Assembly: GCF_019399895.1 (NCBI RefSeq)
Contig: NC_091874.1
Coordinates: forward strand, 5,396,501-5,460,500
Origin: Cardiocondyla obscurior
Taxonomy: Eukaryota > Arthropoda > Insecta > Hymenoptera > Formicidae
Direction: 5' to 3'
Length of the DNA: 64,000 nucleotides
The translations under genes were made by a program, and so were the position numbers. Under the pieces are notes generated by a model that saw nothing but the letters and a program-made list of their open reading frames with translations, had not been told where the DNA came from and made no database searches. Of the stretch, positions 22,801 through 37,700 are shown in pieces; position 1 is the first letter of the stretch, and every line of letters starts with the position of its first letter.

Positions 22801-25800
22801 CGACAAACTAATAAAGCCCACTAACGCCCGCTTATTAAAATAATTAACGATTATTTTGCAATTTTGAGAAACCAAGAGTGCTTCATGGATTACGGCGTTC
22901 GAATTCGTGGGTAATAAAAGGGATAGCCCGTCTCTGTGGCTTTGGAGAGAGCCGGATCACAGTTTGGAAATTCTATAGCGATAACTCGATTTAAACTGAG
23001 AGTCAACTCCTGCCGCTGAAACATCGCGAGCAGCGTTGGACTTGAAATTAATAGTAACTTCTGTGCTCGCGAGCGTATCCGCTGAGTGCTTTGACTACAT
23101 ATACGAAGCAAAATCTCGACGGTAATACGAAGGTAATTTTCATCGAGGACACTTTGACTCCAATCAAGTTTCCGCGCCAGGAACGAGCTAACTTAAAATT
23201 CCGTCGTCTTGAATATCTAACTTTTACCAGGTCAGCGAGCGTTTCTTGAAAAATATTCAATTTACTCCGTCTTGCACGTACTTCAAAGTACGTATACTTA
23301 CAGCGCGGCTTTTGTATTGTGAATGAGATTTTCACTTTATCACGTGAACATTGCCTCGGCAGAAAATTATTAATACTGTACAAGATTCTCAGCTAATTAC
23401 ATTTTTAATTCTAATAATTGAATTGTTATGTTAAAAAAAAAAAACAACTGTTTTATTTAATTTGTTGTTCGACTCGTAATTAGTTCACGTTTCATGGACC
23501 GTGCAGTTTTGTGCCGCGAACAATGGCGGGAAACAATTGTAAAATATTCGGTATGTTTTTCTTTTCGCGAGCTGCAGCTGCCCGCATTTAATTCAAACGT
23601 ACAACTACGAAAGTTCAGTCGGCTGCTTCTACCGATAGATTTATTCTATTTTGCATCGCGTTTGCGCATATACATGGATAGATTTCATGCATAGATAGAT
23701 ATCGCTCGAACGAGAAAAAGATGCCCGCGAGTATTGGTGTCGTAAGTAGACACGGGCGCAAAATCGATGGCACAATCGCGTATTTTTCCGGCTTGTATTT
23801 CCCCGGATTCTAATTCCGGTGACACCGGCTGACATTTTTCACCTCGGCGTGATCGACTCGACATGCATACACAAACGTACACACCCACACCTGACATGTA
23901 TACATTAAACAACGGTAAATCGGTCAGGCGACCTCACGTGCCCGGTTTGAGGCCGAAATCGTGAGGCGGGGGTGGATAAAGCCGGTGGTGGTGATCCAAG
24001 GAGATTATTGGAATCTTGCCAAGTCCCCTTCAATATGGAGCTCCCGCGCGTCAACCTACCTCCATCTCCTCGCGTTTATCCGATCGCTTGACACACGATG
24101 TGTAACGCGGCACAATGGCCAAGAAAAAAAAAAATACGACCCGGTAAAAAGACGAGGTGTTAGGGACACCGCTTTTGTCATCGCGACTTTCCGCAACGGA
24201 ATTAAGTTTACATCTCGCGAATGAGCATGAAAGGCACCGTTCGGGACAAAGCGGCACGTTGCTCCGACAATCCGCGTAATTCAATGGCAATTAATTTTCG
24301 GAGTATGACGTCGCGGAATTTGCTTCCTCATTAAAACACGTTTCCTCTCTATCTCGTCATCTAATTGTCCTCCGAAGAAAATTATCGTAATTTGTTTCAA
24401 GTACGTACGTCAACGTTCTCTTCGAGGAAGCCCACAAAAAGTACTTCCCGCGAGATGCCTATCAAAGTTAGCAAAAGAGCCAAGAAGGCGATTTTAATAT
24501 CTGCATCGCGAACGAAGCTGTGGATTGATCAAGCAATTTCTGGGCTACGTTTGAAACGCCCGTAACGATCCGTCGGGTGAATTAAGAAGGAAGTTTAATT
24601 CTTGACAAACAACCCCGCCGAACTTCCCCAGTCGCCCTTATCCCTCCGCTCTTCGCTATCACTCTCTCGTCCTTGGTTTTTTTTTTTTTTTTTCTTATTT
24701 GCCGAGAGGAAGATTGGCGTTCAAAGTCCGGTGATAAATGAGCTACTCCGAATCGAAACGACTCACTCTGCTACGCCTGTTCTACTCGATTCGATACGTC
24801 TTCGACTTGCAGAGACCGGGCAAATCTTTTCTTTCCTCTCAGCTTTTCTTTCGCCCTTATAACCCCTCTCCCTCGCTTCCTCTCTCCCTTTCGCTGCTAC
24901 CGGAATATGAATTCATCAATGTATCGGACCGCGCCGGAAGCCGGATGTTTCGTACCGGAGATTTAAAGGGATCGCCACAGTGTGCCGGTTAATGCCGCCG
25001 CCGTACAATGCCACCGATCTATTGTTCTACCTAAGGAACACCCGTTGCCCTGCTCCCGGTGCTTTTCATGGAGTTAGCTTAGTCTACGCCATAAAATGGC
25101 GAACTAGGTTCATGAGCGGCTCTAAATTAAATTCACGCGGGCCAGCCTGCGCTATCCGTATTTCCTAGCCACGTATCTCTCCAATATCATTATATACCAG
25201 CTGTTTATTTAAGAGAAGGTGCATGCACGTTTTGTTAGAGATACGAAAACAACTTTATAACAGAGCAAATTCAAGTCATTCTTAAAACAATATTATATAA
25301 AAATTTTAAAGTCAAATTTTTTTGTTTGAATTGATTTATGTCGTTAAAAATTATGTAAAATTTAATCGTTATTTTTGTTCTAGGTATGTTTGCCAAACGA
25401 CATTAAACCAACCGATTTCTCAGCAAGATAATCCAAACAGGAGCGATTAATCGTTTCGCATTGCGCTTTATGGCAGAATTCATCATTCAGAGAGGTTTTA
25501 CCGTGATCTTGAGAAATCAAGCAATTAACGTTACAAGACAATTGCTTGATCTTGTTAAAAATACGAGCGCTAAATTGTACAACTCGAATAAAACACAACT
25601 TCGTGCAAAAAGAAGCTTTCGTCAGATTAGAGTAACAAAACTCAATTTTATTTGTGTTTTATGGATTAAAGATTAAAAATATATAGTTTGCAAAAAACAT
25701 AGCAAAATATTTTTATTTTTCCGTAAAGTAAAAGTCGTGGTGAAATAATTTTTTATCTTTCTAAATGGATAAAACTTAAATCGTTTCTTTATTTTTAACT

Positions 25801-26269
25801 GTTTCGTGTACACCGAAGAACAGATATTGCGTTTTCCGCGGCGACAGCGGTTAGCGTACGTAACCTTAGGTGACAGAGGCAGAGAATGAGAGAACGGGAG
25901 GAAATCAGTCATCGGCAATCCGGCCGGCGCGGTACATACATGCGGCACATGTGAAACTCGACGCACACGACTTTAAAGTTACGTTCGCTAGCTGCTGTCG
26001 GCGCAGCAAAAGCCATGTCTGCCTTCCAGCGTGCCTAATGATTTCACGTCATTAATTTATTTTAAAAATAATGATCAATTTATTTCGCACGTTTTTTTTT
26101 CTTTTTTTTTTTAAGCAGACCTTTCAAGAGGATTAAAAAAATCACGCACTGAGGCCATCAATTTCTCTTTTGTTAGATCAAAGACTATTCATTTCTTTTG
26201 ATAAAGGGACCCCCTTTTCCACTCTTTCCGCTATTTCCGATTGATGTCTTCGCGGTTACTGTGTCGCGC
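19881..26269. other. 6.4-kb stretch with no recognised gene
   Basis: The first part should contain the 3' untranslated region of the K2P gene. The rest is AT-rich sequence with moderately CpG-rich patches (about 21800-22150, 22900-23400, 23500-24300). Homopolymer runs occur, including long T runs near 24680 and 26090-26110. Open frames on both strands are under 125 codons, lack family resemblance and lack paired splice signals I could support. Confidence 0.5.
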
Positions 26270-26640
26270 TCATCTCCTCGTACATAAGCGGTACGCGCAA
26301 ATACGGTCCAGATTCCTCCATCGCGAATCCACCCCACCGTCAGCAGACCACCCTTCCAGATAGCCGTCTCCCCCGCAAGCTCATACTGCGCTCGGTGGTG
26401 CGCACCCGGTGGCGCCTCCAAGCGATTCAGATCCCGGCGCACCCCCTCGACGCACCACGGTCCGCGACGACCACCTTCAGTCGTGGGTGCAGTGCGTGCG
26501 AGTGTGCAGCGGTCCCGAGAGCTGCTGCGAGAGACCGGCGTGGCTTGGAGTGCGCGCAAAGTTAGGTCAGTGTCACCCCCGTTTACCCCTTCGTCGTCGT
26601 TGTTGCCTTCGGCGGGCACCGCTTACGAACGACAGCACCC
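26270..26640 (+). promoter_or_regulatory. GC-rich, CpG-dense island; candidate promoter and 5' exon
   Basis: This stretch is clearly richer in G+C and CpG than its surroundings, and both strands are open in long frames for that reason. On the plus strand it contains ttcagtcg (about 26476-26483), an initiator-like sequence, and a possible splice donor AG|GTCAGT after 26565. It lies 4.9 kb upstream of the first coding exon of the nicotinic receptor on the same strand. It could therefore be that gene's transcription start and untranslated first exon. This link is inference from position and composition only. Confidence 0.35.
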
Positions 26641-29600
26641 GAAATTCTCTATCTCCGACTGAACTCAAATTATTGGGTAGGCGTGACATGTACAAATTTC
26701 TTTTTTTTCGAGGGGGATATAGCGAATGCTTTTATATTCACCACGCATTTTCAAACGAAAACTATGAGGAATTTTTAATAAATTTATGCTACTCTTTTCA
26801 GACGAAAACACGTAAAATAAAAATATTTCAAATAGAAACCTTTGAAATCTGAGTATTTACTATGAAATTGTGCACACAAATGTTGCAAAATTTGGGCAAT
26901 ATGTTAATATTAATTTTCATAACTTAATATAATTCTTGAGAAAATAGAACTATCGAATATATGTAAATGTATACAAATTATAATGCAAATAGTTTGGTGT
27001 GTATCTCGATTCGTGCGACATATTTTCATAAAAATTTTATTATATTTTCTAAATTAGTTTTATTGTTTACAATTAGCATATAAATATATAATTTTTTTTT
27101 AAATACTGATTTTTTAATATTAACTCAGCAAAAATTTAAAGTAGTATTAACATAATATTAAGTCGCAGAAACAGAGAATGCATACCAATATCTAATAATT
27201 AAATTTATCAAATAAATGAATCCTAATCGCGGAAAAACAAAAAGTAAGAGATTCACAGGGACAATTTTCGTATTTGCGCGCATAAATTCTCTAAGACTCA
27301 TCGTGCAGGATTCAAACATGCGTAAGATATAATCGCAAGTAATTAGAGCGAAGTTGCGGGATTAGTTCGCGCTTTCCCGACAGCTGCTACGCTAATCTAA
27401 ATTCTCATAAACTTTAATCGCAGAAAGCGCGAGCCGCAGAGTGGAAAGATGCGAGCGATTCGCAATTCGCGCGATTTCAGTGGCAGCGATGCGAAACCGT
27501 CGTGGAATTATTTCATTCAGATACGAAGATTATCGAAACATTTCGTTGCCCGGATCACGCGATATCGCGTGACGTTCTTTTTATTATTTCTCGCTCCCTT
27601 GTACCTTCAGCGCGATGGATTCAATATCCTCCGCCGTGAGGAATCCTCTCCATTGTGTCCGCATGCGGAACTTTCGTTCGGTATTCGAATTGGAATTGCG
27701 CCACGATTTTTATCGAAGTTTAATAAACGCTCTAATCCTGAATATCATTCACGAGGAACTTCAATATTCTTCTGGAATCCTGCCGATCGTATCCTATCGT
27801 CTCATACCGGAGATATACAATTTAATCCACAATTTTTTTATTTTTTACCATTTTACTCTTATTCCTTGATTAATATTATTACTTTGTAATACCCACCGAA
27901 TAATAATTCTCTGTACAGAAAGAATATAGTAATATATTTGTTCCCTACAGATGTTTTAAATAAGTCAAACATTATTTATTTATTTTAACACGTGGACACT
28001 TTGCAAAAAAAAAATGCATCTCGCGTGTCATAATTAAAACAGCGGATCGTAGAAATCCCATGGAGTTCAACGGATTTTGACCCCATCGACAGATTGTTTA
28101 AATTTTTAACGTTAGCGCAGTACATTTTAAGTCTTTTCAATTATGCGTCTGAACCGAAATGCTACGGCGCGCGATACCGTAGAATCCTTTTTAGTCGGGA
28201 GCTAATGGATTGTCAAGAATAGAAAGTTCACGTGGTTTGCGATCGTTGGCTCAGTGTGGCCGATCAAATGTTTTTCAATTCTATTTTTCGCGGACCGCGT
28301 TTCACCCTTTCTGTCGATGCTGAAATAGTTTCAGAGATGAACGTCAGTGAAAACAAAGTGCCGTTTCCACATGATAACTTTTTAATTCGCGACATATATC
28401 GAAAAAATTTGTATATCGTCGCAAACGGCAGCGACGTACCATAATCATTTTATGATGAAGATAAACAGTACATTCGCCCACACAGTAAATCAATAACTAT
28501 TACAACGAGATGTAATATGATGTATTTGATGATAAATATTTTAATTAAAAAGTTTAAATAAAATTAATGTTTACATCGCGGAACAAAATTATGCGCGGAG
28601 TCATTAAATAATCTCTCGATGTTATTCCGGCTTCGATTTCAAAGACTGCCCTGTACCGAAAATGCAAATGTTGACCGGAAAAAACTATTACCTGTTCTGA
28701 TCATTAATCTTACAGTCGGTATCGAGCGCCAACCGAGTTCATTGTCTCGATTTCCATCGAATTCGCGCACTAGAGACGATCCTTACTCGGAGGCGCTCGA
28801 GCGATTACAAAGGGTGCTATAAAGTAATTTACTTTCTCGATAGAAAAATAAAGAGGAAGTACGAGAGGAGTATACAATGAAAGCGAGCAAACTGCGCTGA
28901 ATCGTCAAGTTGTTTAAAATCCATTTGGATTGTATTTCGAGCTGCTTGAAGCTACGAATTGTACGCAATCTAAGATCAACCGATAGATCCGATCTCAATT
29001 GCAAAACGATAAGTAAAGCATTTTTGTTTTTTAATGTAATATTATAAAGGAACTTCTAACGCATTTCAATTTTATTTAGACGAATTCTCGGATTGATGAC
29101 AGCACCGTGAGGCTCGACTCTCCTCGACTAGCTAATCCAAAATAATATACCGATGACCTAGTTAGCGGTGCAACAGCAATTAGACATTTGCGCGACAGCA
29201 GACGAGGCAGGACCAGAGCGTTGATCGATCCTTCCTCGTCGCCGGGAGTATGTACTCACGTAAATTCCCGTCGTTAATACCCGCGTATCGGTCGCAACGA
29301 CTGCGTCGACATAGACATGAGTTACGGTCCCGAAGTCACTAACTTGACAGAGAAGGTACTGCCTGCTTTGTTCAAACAACAGTGGCAAAAATCTCCAGTG
29401 GAATAACAATTTTGTGATTCGATCGCTTTTGATTTCGCGGCCAAAAATTCGATTCGATAACTCAATTAATAATGCGAGCCTGTCGCTTTGTAGATAAAAA
29501 AAAAATTCTAATCTATGGTATTCGAATGTCTAAAATAATTACGTTTACTTAAATTTTGAAATATCCTCATTGAAAATAGACTAACAATTTTCAGTAAACT

Positions 29601-31429
29601 CCATTTGAGTTAAATATCCGCCATGCCAGTTACATCTCGACGTCGGCTGTCTCTCCTTGGTAAATAGAAAAAATTTCGCGGAGAATACGGGGGCTTTTAA
29701 AATATTGTTTCACTGGCAGTTCTATTATCTCGCTTAGTAACTTTGTTGCATAATGGTATTAGGTAAATGCGCATATAAACTCGTGCTCTTTCTTATCTCG
29801 GGATATATTAAAGTCCTGAGAGTATGTAAAGATGTGAAGAGTAGAAAGGAGGACCAAGTGTCCCTGCCTGGTTTTTATTACAACAAATTTGTAGTCATAA
29901 ATTTTTCTACAGACATCGGCCGCATTATAGTGATTACAGAATAATTATGTTAAAATGCCATTTTGTTGCAGCATAAAAATGTATCAATTTCCTTTAGATT
30001 TAATATGTGAGTAATTTTTTTCCGCGCCACTTTTTACGACGAAAGATTAAAAGTTATAAAAACGGGCGTTGTCGAGTTTTGCTGTAATCTTCACAATTCT
30101 GCCATACCGTTAATATCCTGGTTTACGTAACGGAGAAAGGGGCATAAATCCATTTTGTCCGAGTTTAAAATTGGCCAATTAACTCGTTTAATCGTGGCAT
30201 TCGCGATGAAATTGTCGCGTAACGTGGTTGACCGTTCTATTCGTTTAAAGTCCGTTATGTTTCGGTCGAAATGCCTGCGTGAAGTGCCCCACGATTTCCG
30301 AAGCGAGATCAGTTCTCGACCCACGACGGCGTACGATTTGCGGTCGCGAATTAGCGTTTTAATACGCGTCGAAAATCAACGCCCCGCACTACTGCGCCAA
30401 GTGCTGGCTTGCCGTTAATCGGCTCGATTCCGTCTGAACACTTTAACATCGTTACGCATCGCGGTTGACGATCATAGGATCGTCCGCCACCGTTCCGGTT
30501 TACTGCTCGTATCGCAGTAGTTACACTTAGGACGACGATTATCGTTGCATTCGTATTACCTGCAAGCTCGCAATATTCATCGCGGAATAAATCTATCGCG
30601 GTTCGAAACACCTCGCGACGATAATGGAAAGTGAGAATCAAAGGAACGAGATTTTTAGAAATAAAATTTTCGGCAAAACTGTATATTCTACACCGAGTGA
30701 CGTTACTTTAATATTCAAGGCGGCGAAATTTTTTCCCCTGACTCCCTCGGCGAAGAGAGACGCGAGAAGAAAAGAGGGTCGAACTTGTTACTTGCACCCA
30801 TAAATCCGCGAGCGGTCCAAGTTGTACTGTTCGCAGTCTATGGGTGTATATATACTCTACACGGGGAATTGCTCGTAACGAAGTACAGTTTGGCAAGATG
30901 TAATACAGCAGCTTAACTTGGAGTCTCGTTTGTGTTAGTGTAACATGCTATATCAGGATTTATGCATTTCTCTTGTGTCCGAATAATTTTGAGCGTAATT
31001 TTGTGGATTTTTTCTTAAAAAAAAAAAAAAATAAAAATTTGGACGGAGAGCTATATTTTCTCGTAAGTCTTTAATTAAATTCATCAAGTAAAAGGTAATA
31101 TAAGATACTTTCAAATAAGATTTCCCGAGTAATTTAAAATTCACCTGGCAATAATTGTAAAGAAATTTAATCCGAGATTTAATTAGCGAGTTGCAAAAGA
31201 TACGAATTCAAGAGCTTTATTGTTAATTTTATGCTGATTAACCTCCAGGAGTAAAAATCAATGATAGAAGTCTCTGCGTTGATTAAATTGCACTGCAATT
31301 TATTCTAATAATAAATTTGACAGTAATTAAGAAGTTCCTAAGCGGTGCTCTTTCGTGTAAATAAAAAGAAAAAAAAATATAAAAAAAAACAAAAGCAGCA
31401 ATTGACCTAAATCTTTTCACTTATATTAG
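26641..31429. other. AT-rich stretch upstream of the nicotinic receptor exon
   Basis: No coding exon or RNA gene was recognised in these 4.8 kb. If the island at 26270-26640 is the transcription start, this is the first intron of the nicotinic receptor gene. Patches at about 27360-27800, 28620-29000 and 30100-30800 are richer in CpG but show no conserved protein. Confidence 0.4.
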
Positions 31430-31711
31430 ATACGTGATTCGTGCGGCCGAGAGAGGGTGCAGAGAGGCCCAGCGCGTCGTTCACAGTGGAGGAATCGGGA
31501 GATCATGATGACCCCCATAATCGGGGAAACGCTGCGCGTATGGTTCCTCTCGGCATTGGTCGTTCACGGAGCCGTCGCCGGGAATCCGGACGCGAAACGC
31601 CTCTACGACGATCTACTGTCCAACTACAACAAACTCGTGCGTCCCGTGGTGAACACCTCGGACGTGCTACGCGTATGCATCAAGCTTAAGCTATCGCAGC
31701 TCATCGATGTG
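31430..31711 (+). CDS. Nicotinic acetylcholine receptor alpha subunit, first coding exon
   Basis: This encodes the N-terminus of a cys-loop, acetylcholine-gated cation channel subunit of insect neurons. An acceptor (ttatattag) ends at 31429. The ATG at 31505 opens 69 codons that close in phase 0 at LSQLIDV|GTAAGC after 31711, which is where insect nicotinic genes place their first coding boundary. Residues 1 to about 25 form a signal peptide. The mature part has NPDAKRLYDDLLSNYNKLVRP and then VVNTSDVLRV, with a sequon at Asn50. The wording fits the alpha1-alpha4 group of insect subunits, alpha2 or alpha4 best from memory. A second Met follows at 31508. The next exons (NLKNQIMTTN.. and the cys-loop) were not found to the right, so the gene is partial in this window. 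Confidence 0.88.
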
Positions 31712-34700
31712 GTAAGCGAGCTTTTCTTTGAAAGTCATTACTGTTCATTAAAAATGGGACAAACCGTCTCACGGCGGAACTTCAGTAAAATGCCATTGTC
31801 GACACGATTGTCGGGCCACAATTCAGTATTCGTTTGATCGAATTCCCGCCACTAATTCTCTTACGGCTCGATAATATCGTAATATAATAAATCTACGGAT
31901 ACGCTATACGTCACGCCTTCTACCTCCGTCGAGAAATGGTTATCTACAACCGAAGTATCTGTATAAAGTGTCTTCAAACTTTGCTGATATTGCATATTCC
32001 CCCAAGATGATGGTTAAACTTGCGCGAGTATTAAAGTGCGTGTTATAGCTATTATAAAATCAATAGCTTATAAAGTCTGCGGACATTTTAGAATGGCTAA
32101 TTTGCGATTCAGGTTAAGATGCTCCCTCGGAAACTACTATAGAAATCCAAATTGTCGCAAACGAAAATGGCACGAAACTTGAGTAATTGGAATAATTACT
32201 TAGTTGAACTTTGACGAAATTTTACTTAGTGTTATGATTGTGCTGCGCAAAGTTATGAAGCGCGAATAAAGGCTTTTAAGGCATTATTTAAAATTCTACT
32301 GATAATCTGTAATATTATTAATAATGAATTTAGTTAATAAAAAAATTAATTTATATTAAAATATTTTAAAAATAGTGTTCAATAACTGTAAGAAAAATTT
32401 TTTATTAATAAAATATTAAATTTTTACTCTTTCTTTTAAGGTTCAAAACGCGTAGATAATATTTAATAGCTTGACCTGCAACACGTTATGTCTAATTATG
32501 TTAAATGTCAACAAGGAACATAGTGTTCACACCTTGTTCGTCATTAAGGCATAATAAACGATAGTAAATGTGCATTGAGAATCAGGGAATATCTTCCTGC
32601 TCAGTAACTCCGCCAGAAGTTCACATCTATGCATTTAATTCCTGCATATGTTTGGCAGCAAAGTACTTACGGTTAATAACACGCGCATAAATTAATTAGC
32701 AAAGCTGAGAAAACGGCGTCTTTCTCTCTATCTCTTCAAAATATGCTAAAACTTGTCATTAATTTAATAATTAACTTTAACAAATTATTTTGCCAAATGC
32801 ATTTATTATTGATATATTAATTTTACGAAAAATTACAGTGAAACGCTGTTAAAGTAAAAACAATTTGCTCTAAAACGTAAAATGAAAATTGAAGCTAAGT
32901 GAAAACTGATCATTATATCAGAAATTTATTCCCGGTGTAACAATTCAAATCACTTAAACCAAAGTTAATTTGCGTGACCCTTTATGACTCTTTCCGGAAG
33001 CGCAAATTCAGTGATGCGCAAATGCAATTTATAGAAAGGAATACTCTCGCATTTTGCTTTTACAGTCCGATATACATATAGGAAGCCATTAAATTGACTT
33101 AATGCCGGAACCCAGTAAATCCACCGCAAAATCCTTCCCGACCGACTTATAGACCCGGTAATTATGCGCGTGTGTCACAGGAATTTTCACGTGACTCAGT
33201 CCGTTGTAATTATATTTCCCGAACCGGAGGATTCTCGGCTGCATAATTATATGGCAATTTATACGACCGCTGGTATTGTAAAATACCGGGCTTTCGCGCT
33301 ACTGTCGACTGGGCGCGAAAACTGCGAGCGTGGCTTCTTTCGAGGTAAAATTTTATACGAAGCACATGTTATATGAAGCACATATTATGTTAAACGAAAT
33401 TTTGCATGCATCGCACTAAAATTTAACCGACTTCAAACTATTATGTCTCATGTGTCATAATTTATATACAAATTATAATATCCGACGAGGATCAATGATT
33501 ACTTAAACGAATCAAATTTAATTCATTGGATTTTTGCCCCTTTTTCAAAGAGATAAAATAAAATTATAATAAAAAGTACTTCCTTCTTCCATGCTTTTTC
33601 TCTCAAAAGAGAAGGTAAAAATTAAATTATAAAGTAATAATTACTTCAGAAACTGTCAATATAACTAGTTACCACATCGTCGTAAATAAGAGATGATGCC
33701 CGTTTGTTTCAGAAATCCTTCGATTATTAATCGAGATTAAGATCAAAGTCTAGAGCGGATATTAAGCAATAAAAAAAAAAAAAAACCCATCGCCTGTTTA
33801 AGATTCAGTTCGCCGGTCTTACCGAAAAGTAGTTTACCTCAACCTAACGGCGGCCGTCGTTACGAGCACAATCTCGTGCACGGCATCGAATCGATATCCC
33901 GCCATATCTCACGAGCCACTGATGGATGCTTTCACGCCGCGTTCGATCAGCACCGCGGTTTCTTGCGTGATCAAAGCGCGATCACGCGAGTTCTCATTTT
34001 CTCGAGATAGCTCGAGCTTTACGAGCGCCGAGGCGCTTCGCCAATTTTCTCCGGTGCTTGCGAGCCGCGGGGCTTGCAAAATCGCGTGGGAGAAAAGGCT
34101 GCTAAAAGTTAACGAAAGACCGGGGGAGGGGGAAGGGGCGGCGGTTAAAACGAAAAGAGAAATAAGCGTGGACATCATTGCGTCCGATTTTATCGGACTT
34201 AAAAGGCATATCCATCAGCGCTGCTAGATCCGCGGGCATTCTTGGCCGTCTCGAGAATTCTCCGCGCTTTTATGGAGCCTCGTGAAAGTTTCATCCTACG
34301 TCAGCCGCATCTTCTCGCGGGGAAGATATTTCTTCCATTTGTATCAAATGAAGCGGCGAACGAGTGAAGAAGATGCATCGCATCCTTATAAAGTTCGCTC
34401 TTTTTCTCATAAATATAATACTTCGTTACTCTTTGTTGTACACAGTGAGAAATTAGTAAGAGAATAAATTAAGCTCGAGAAACTAATATTAATAAAAACA
34501 AAAGTCATTCGCTTAAAAATTTAATATTATATCGCTTCAGAATAATTTTATATTAACAATTAATAAGAAATTGGTAAAAATAAATTTTCATAATCTACTA
34601 CGTAATTTTCTCGCGTGCGTATATTCGATGATCAACGATTACTCTTCGTTAAACTTTAAGCTGAAATGTATTAAAGCGCGATTTAAAAGATTAATCTTTA

Positions 34701-37700
34701 TTACTTTCATTATAAAAATTTAATCGAAATTATTTAAAGAATGTATGTTCTTCCCTTTGTAATTATACTTTTAATTAACTTTTACCCGTAATTGAACTAA
34801 TTACACGAAATAAAAGAATAAGCGAGTGTCTTTAACGGGGATTCGAATGTAATTAACTTTGATGAGCATGTAAAGACACAATTTCCAGTAAAATGGAATC
34901 GACAAATTCCAAGGCTCAATTAAACTTAATTAATAAACTATGCAAACAATCGTAATTCTCTAGGTATCAATATCTTACTTGAAGAGATGTTATTTTATCA
35001 TTAAATCGCACCTAGTTAGGATTTCAATAAACTCTCAAAGTTTTATTAAAAAAAAAAAAAAATAAACTGATGGAAAGCGCTAATTGGAAGAGAGAAAAAT
35101 CTTCAGATTTCACATACTGGCGAACTAACAAGGATAGGTCATTAATATACGTGTACAACACGTACATACGCATGCCATCATTCATATACGTTACTATTTG
35201 CGATCCCGTCTAAGACGCGTACGATGTTCCGCCTCTATTGTCGAGACAATCTATCATAAGTAGTGCACTTTACGCTGCACCGCCACGATATATGGCCTAG
35301 GTATTACCGACACGAACGAACGTGTTGGCACGACACAGCGGCCCGAAGTTCTCGAGAATTGCCGATTGGATTCCATTAGAGTTCATTAAAGCGTATTACG
35401 AAGGCCTCGCGGGGCAAGGCGATCCATCCACTTTAAGTCCCGAAGCGATGACGATTGTTCCGGAAATTTCAACGTTAAATTGCCGGCGCTTCGCCGCGCG
35501 TCGGAGATTATCGGCTCCGGATTTTTTCCTCAACGCGGGATCACATATCACCGGACTGATTTCGTCGAATAACGTGCAATGATCACTCTTGCGTACAATC
35601 GCGCCCTTCGCAAAATAACTCGATCGAACGGGGTCAGAATTAATTAATCGTGGCGTGAAGAATAATGATTTTGCGCCGACGGGGTGATTGACGCGGCGCA
35701 TAAAGGGCGTTCATATCTCCGGCGCGCATTAATGTTATCAAAATGTTGTCGAAAGGGAGACGCATTGTTCAGCGGCGTGCTGAGGTAAAAAAAAAAAAAA
35801 AAGTCGTCATTGTCCGCCGTCGTCGCGTTTGCACGAGTGGATGATGCGCAACATCGGCGAGATATAATAATTTCATCGCCGCGTCGTTACCTCGGCCATT
35901 CGATTTATGTGCTCGCGCATAAATTTATAAATTACCCGCTACCTGCCGATATGCAGGGAGAAATTTGCAGTGACCCCGCGCGCATACGAGTGTATGAATG
36001 TATCGTTTTAATGTCGTCACGTAAATCAGGCCGCGCTCGTTGTCTGCCGCAGTCATCCGGCTGCATTGTGCAGGAGAGCAAGAAAATTCATGTATATATG
36101 TATCCATGTGTACTCATGTCGCATTTTACGCATTTCGAAATTAAATTTTGTATCCCGTAGTTAGTGCATGTAATCAAAATTTCACAATTGCAGAGAGCAC
36201 GCAGACCCGTCGCTACCGAAGTTGCACAGATATTTTTGGAATGACGTTGTATTGATTCGGGCGTGATGCCTTCATCGGAATTAATTACTGAACGACAATG
36301 ATGTCCTGTTAAGCATACGCTGCGCGTAACGCAGAACTGTTTGAAGTCTGCTCAACTCCTAAACTCTTCTACACAAATTACCCATAAGCGGATATAAAAC
36401 AGCTAATTTTCTACGAAAGAAAATCATTCAGAAATTGATCGTAATTTGATCGAAAAATCTCACACTCCTAAATTATGTCTTTTTATTGAATTATCATTAA
36501 GCTGAACAAATGGAAACGTTGCTAGTTCAATTTCCGACGTTTATATTATGAGGATATATTAAGAACTTTGATCAAACGTTTGTAAAATAATTTTCACCTT
36601 ACAAATAATTATTATGAAGGATTCGCGTCTGTTAAATCGGAGGTATGACGCGTGACAAATAATTTATGTGGTCGTACCGCTTTCTGTATTACGGAGCGCA
36701 CATACTACCCTTTATCACGGCCTAACGCTCGGGCTCTTCTGTATCAACGTGGCCTTTGCTACTCCGCTGTTTTGGTATTCATAACAACACGCCGAAGGCC
36801 TCGTTATACGATGCCTTGATGCATTCACTTTGATATTTGGCACAAACCCGAAACTTTAAGCAAAATTGCAAATGCAACGACGACTTGCGTATTATTATAA
36901 TCGTTCGGTATTGTCTTTCTATTTCTTCATGACTAATTTTAAATACTATTTTCGTACGAGGAATATACCGTACTGATTATCTCCGAAAAAATTAAATATA
37001 AACCGTAAAAAGAAATATTAAATGCTACGTACTCGGAGATCTTCCCTTCTTTAAATATAAACAAGACAATTTTTAAAATCTCTTTTTTTTTTTAACTGAC
37101 AGACAAAATTTTGATAAAAATTCTGAAAAAATGTGACCGGGAGTTAATCAAATTTCCGTCAAAGCGGAAATCTGACACAGAGAATTAGTAGAGCCGAGGT
37201 TAAAGTCTGATAGATCTTCGTACTGTGTTGCAGCACTAAAAAGGCTTCAATCATATTAAACCCAATGCTGATTAAAGGCAGAAAGATATGAAAAAGTAAC
37301 GAAACGAACGTGAAAGGTTACGCAAAAAAGACGGTTATGTACAGGAAGAAGGTGGAACGCCCGGGGAAATATAAACAAGTAGGGCTTTCAGTATACGTCT
37401 CTCGAATGAGCAATGGTTATGGCAAAAGTTTTCCACCGGTACGTGCCCTCGCGAGTATCGCAAATGCGACCGTGCATTTCCGAAACGCCGACGATTTGTC
37501 ACGAGAAAGTCCTATAAGCTCCCTGGTTCACCGTTTCCTTCGAAAGGACAGCGAACATATCTTCCCAACTCGAACTTCTATCATCGATTCCTGACTTTTT
37601 AAATCATTACGATAACAGCGATTATTTTTTATTTTTCCAATTAATTTTATAATTAGATATGTTTTATTATCGTTTATTCACAGCTTTCAACACTTTCATT

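Noticed and set aside
26185..26852. Overlapping long open frames on both strands (144 codons minus, 147 codons plus)
   Set aside because: Both lie in the CpG-dense island, where stop codons are rare by composition. Neither translation resembles a protein family, and they are open simultaneously on opposite strands.
30560..30620. Sequence resembling a tRNA B box (ggttcgaaac) near 30600
   Set aside because: The trailing CC of the B box is missing, and no matching A box or cloverleaf could be built around it.
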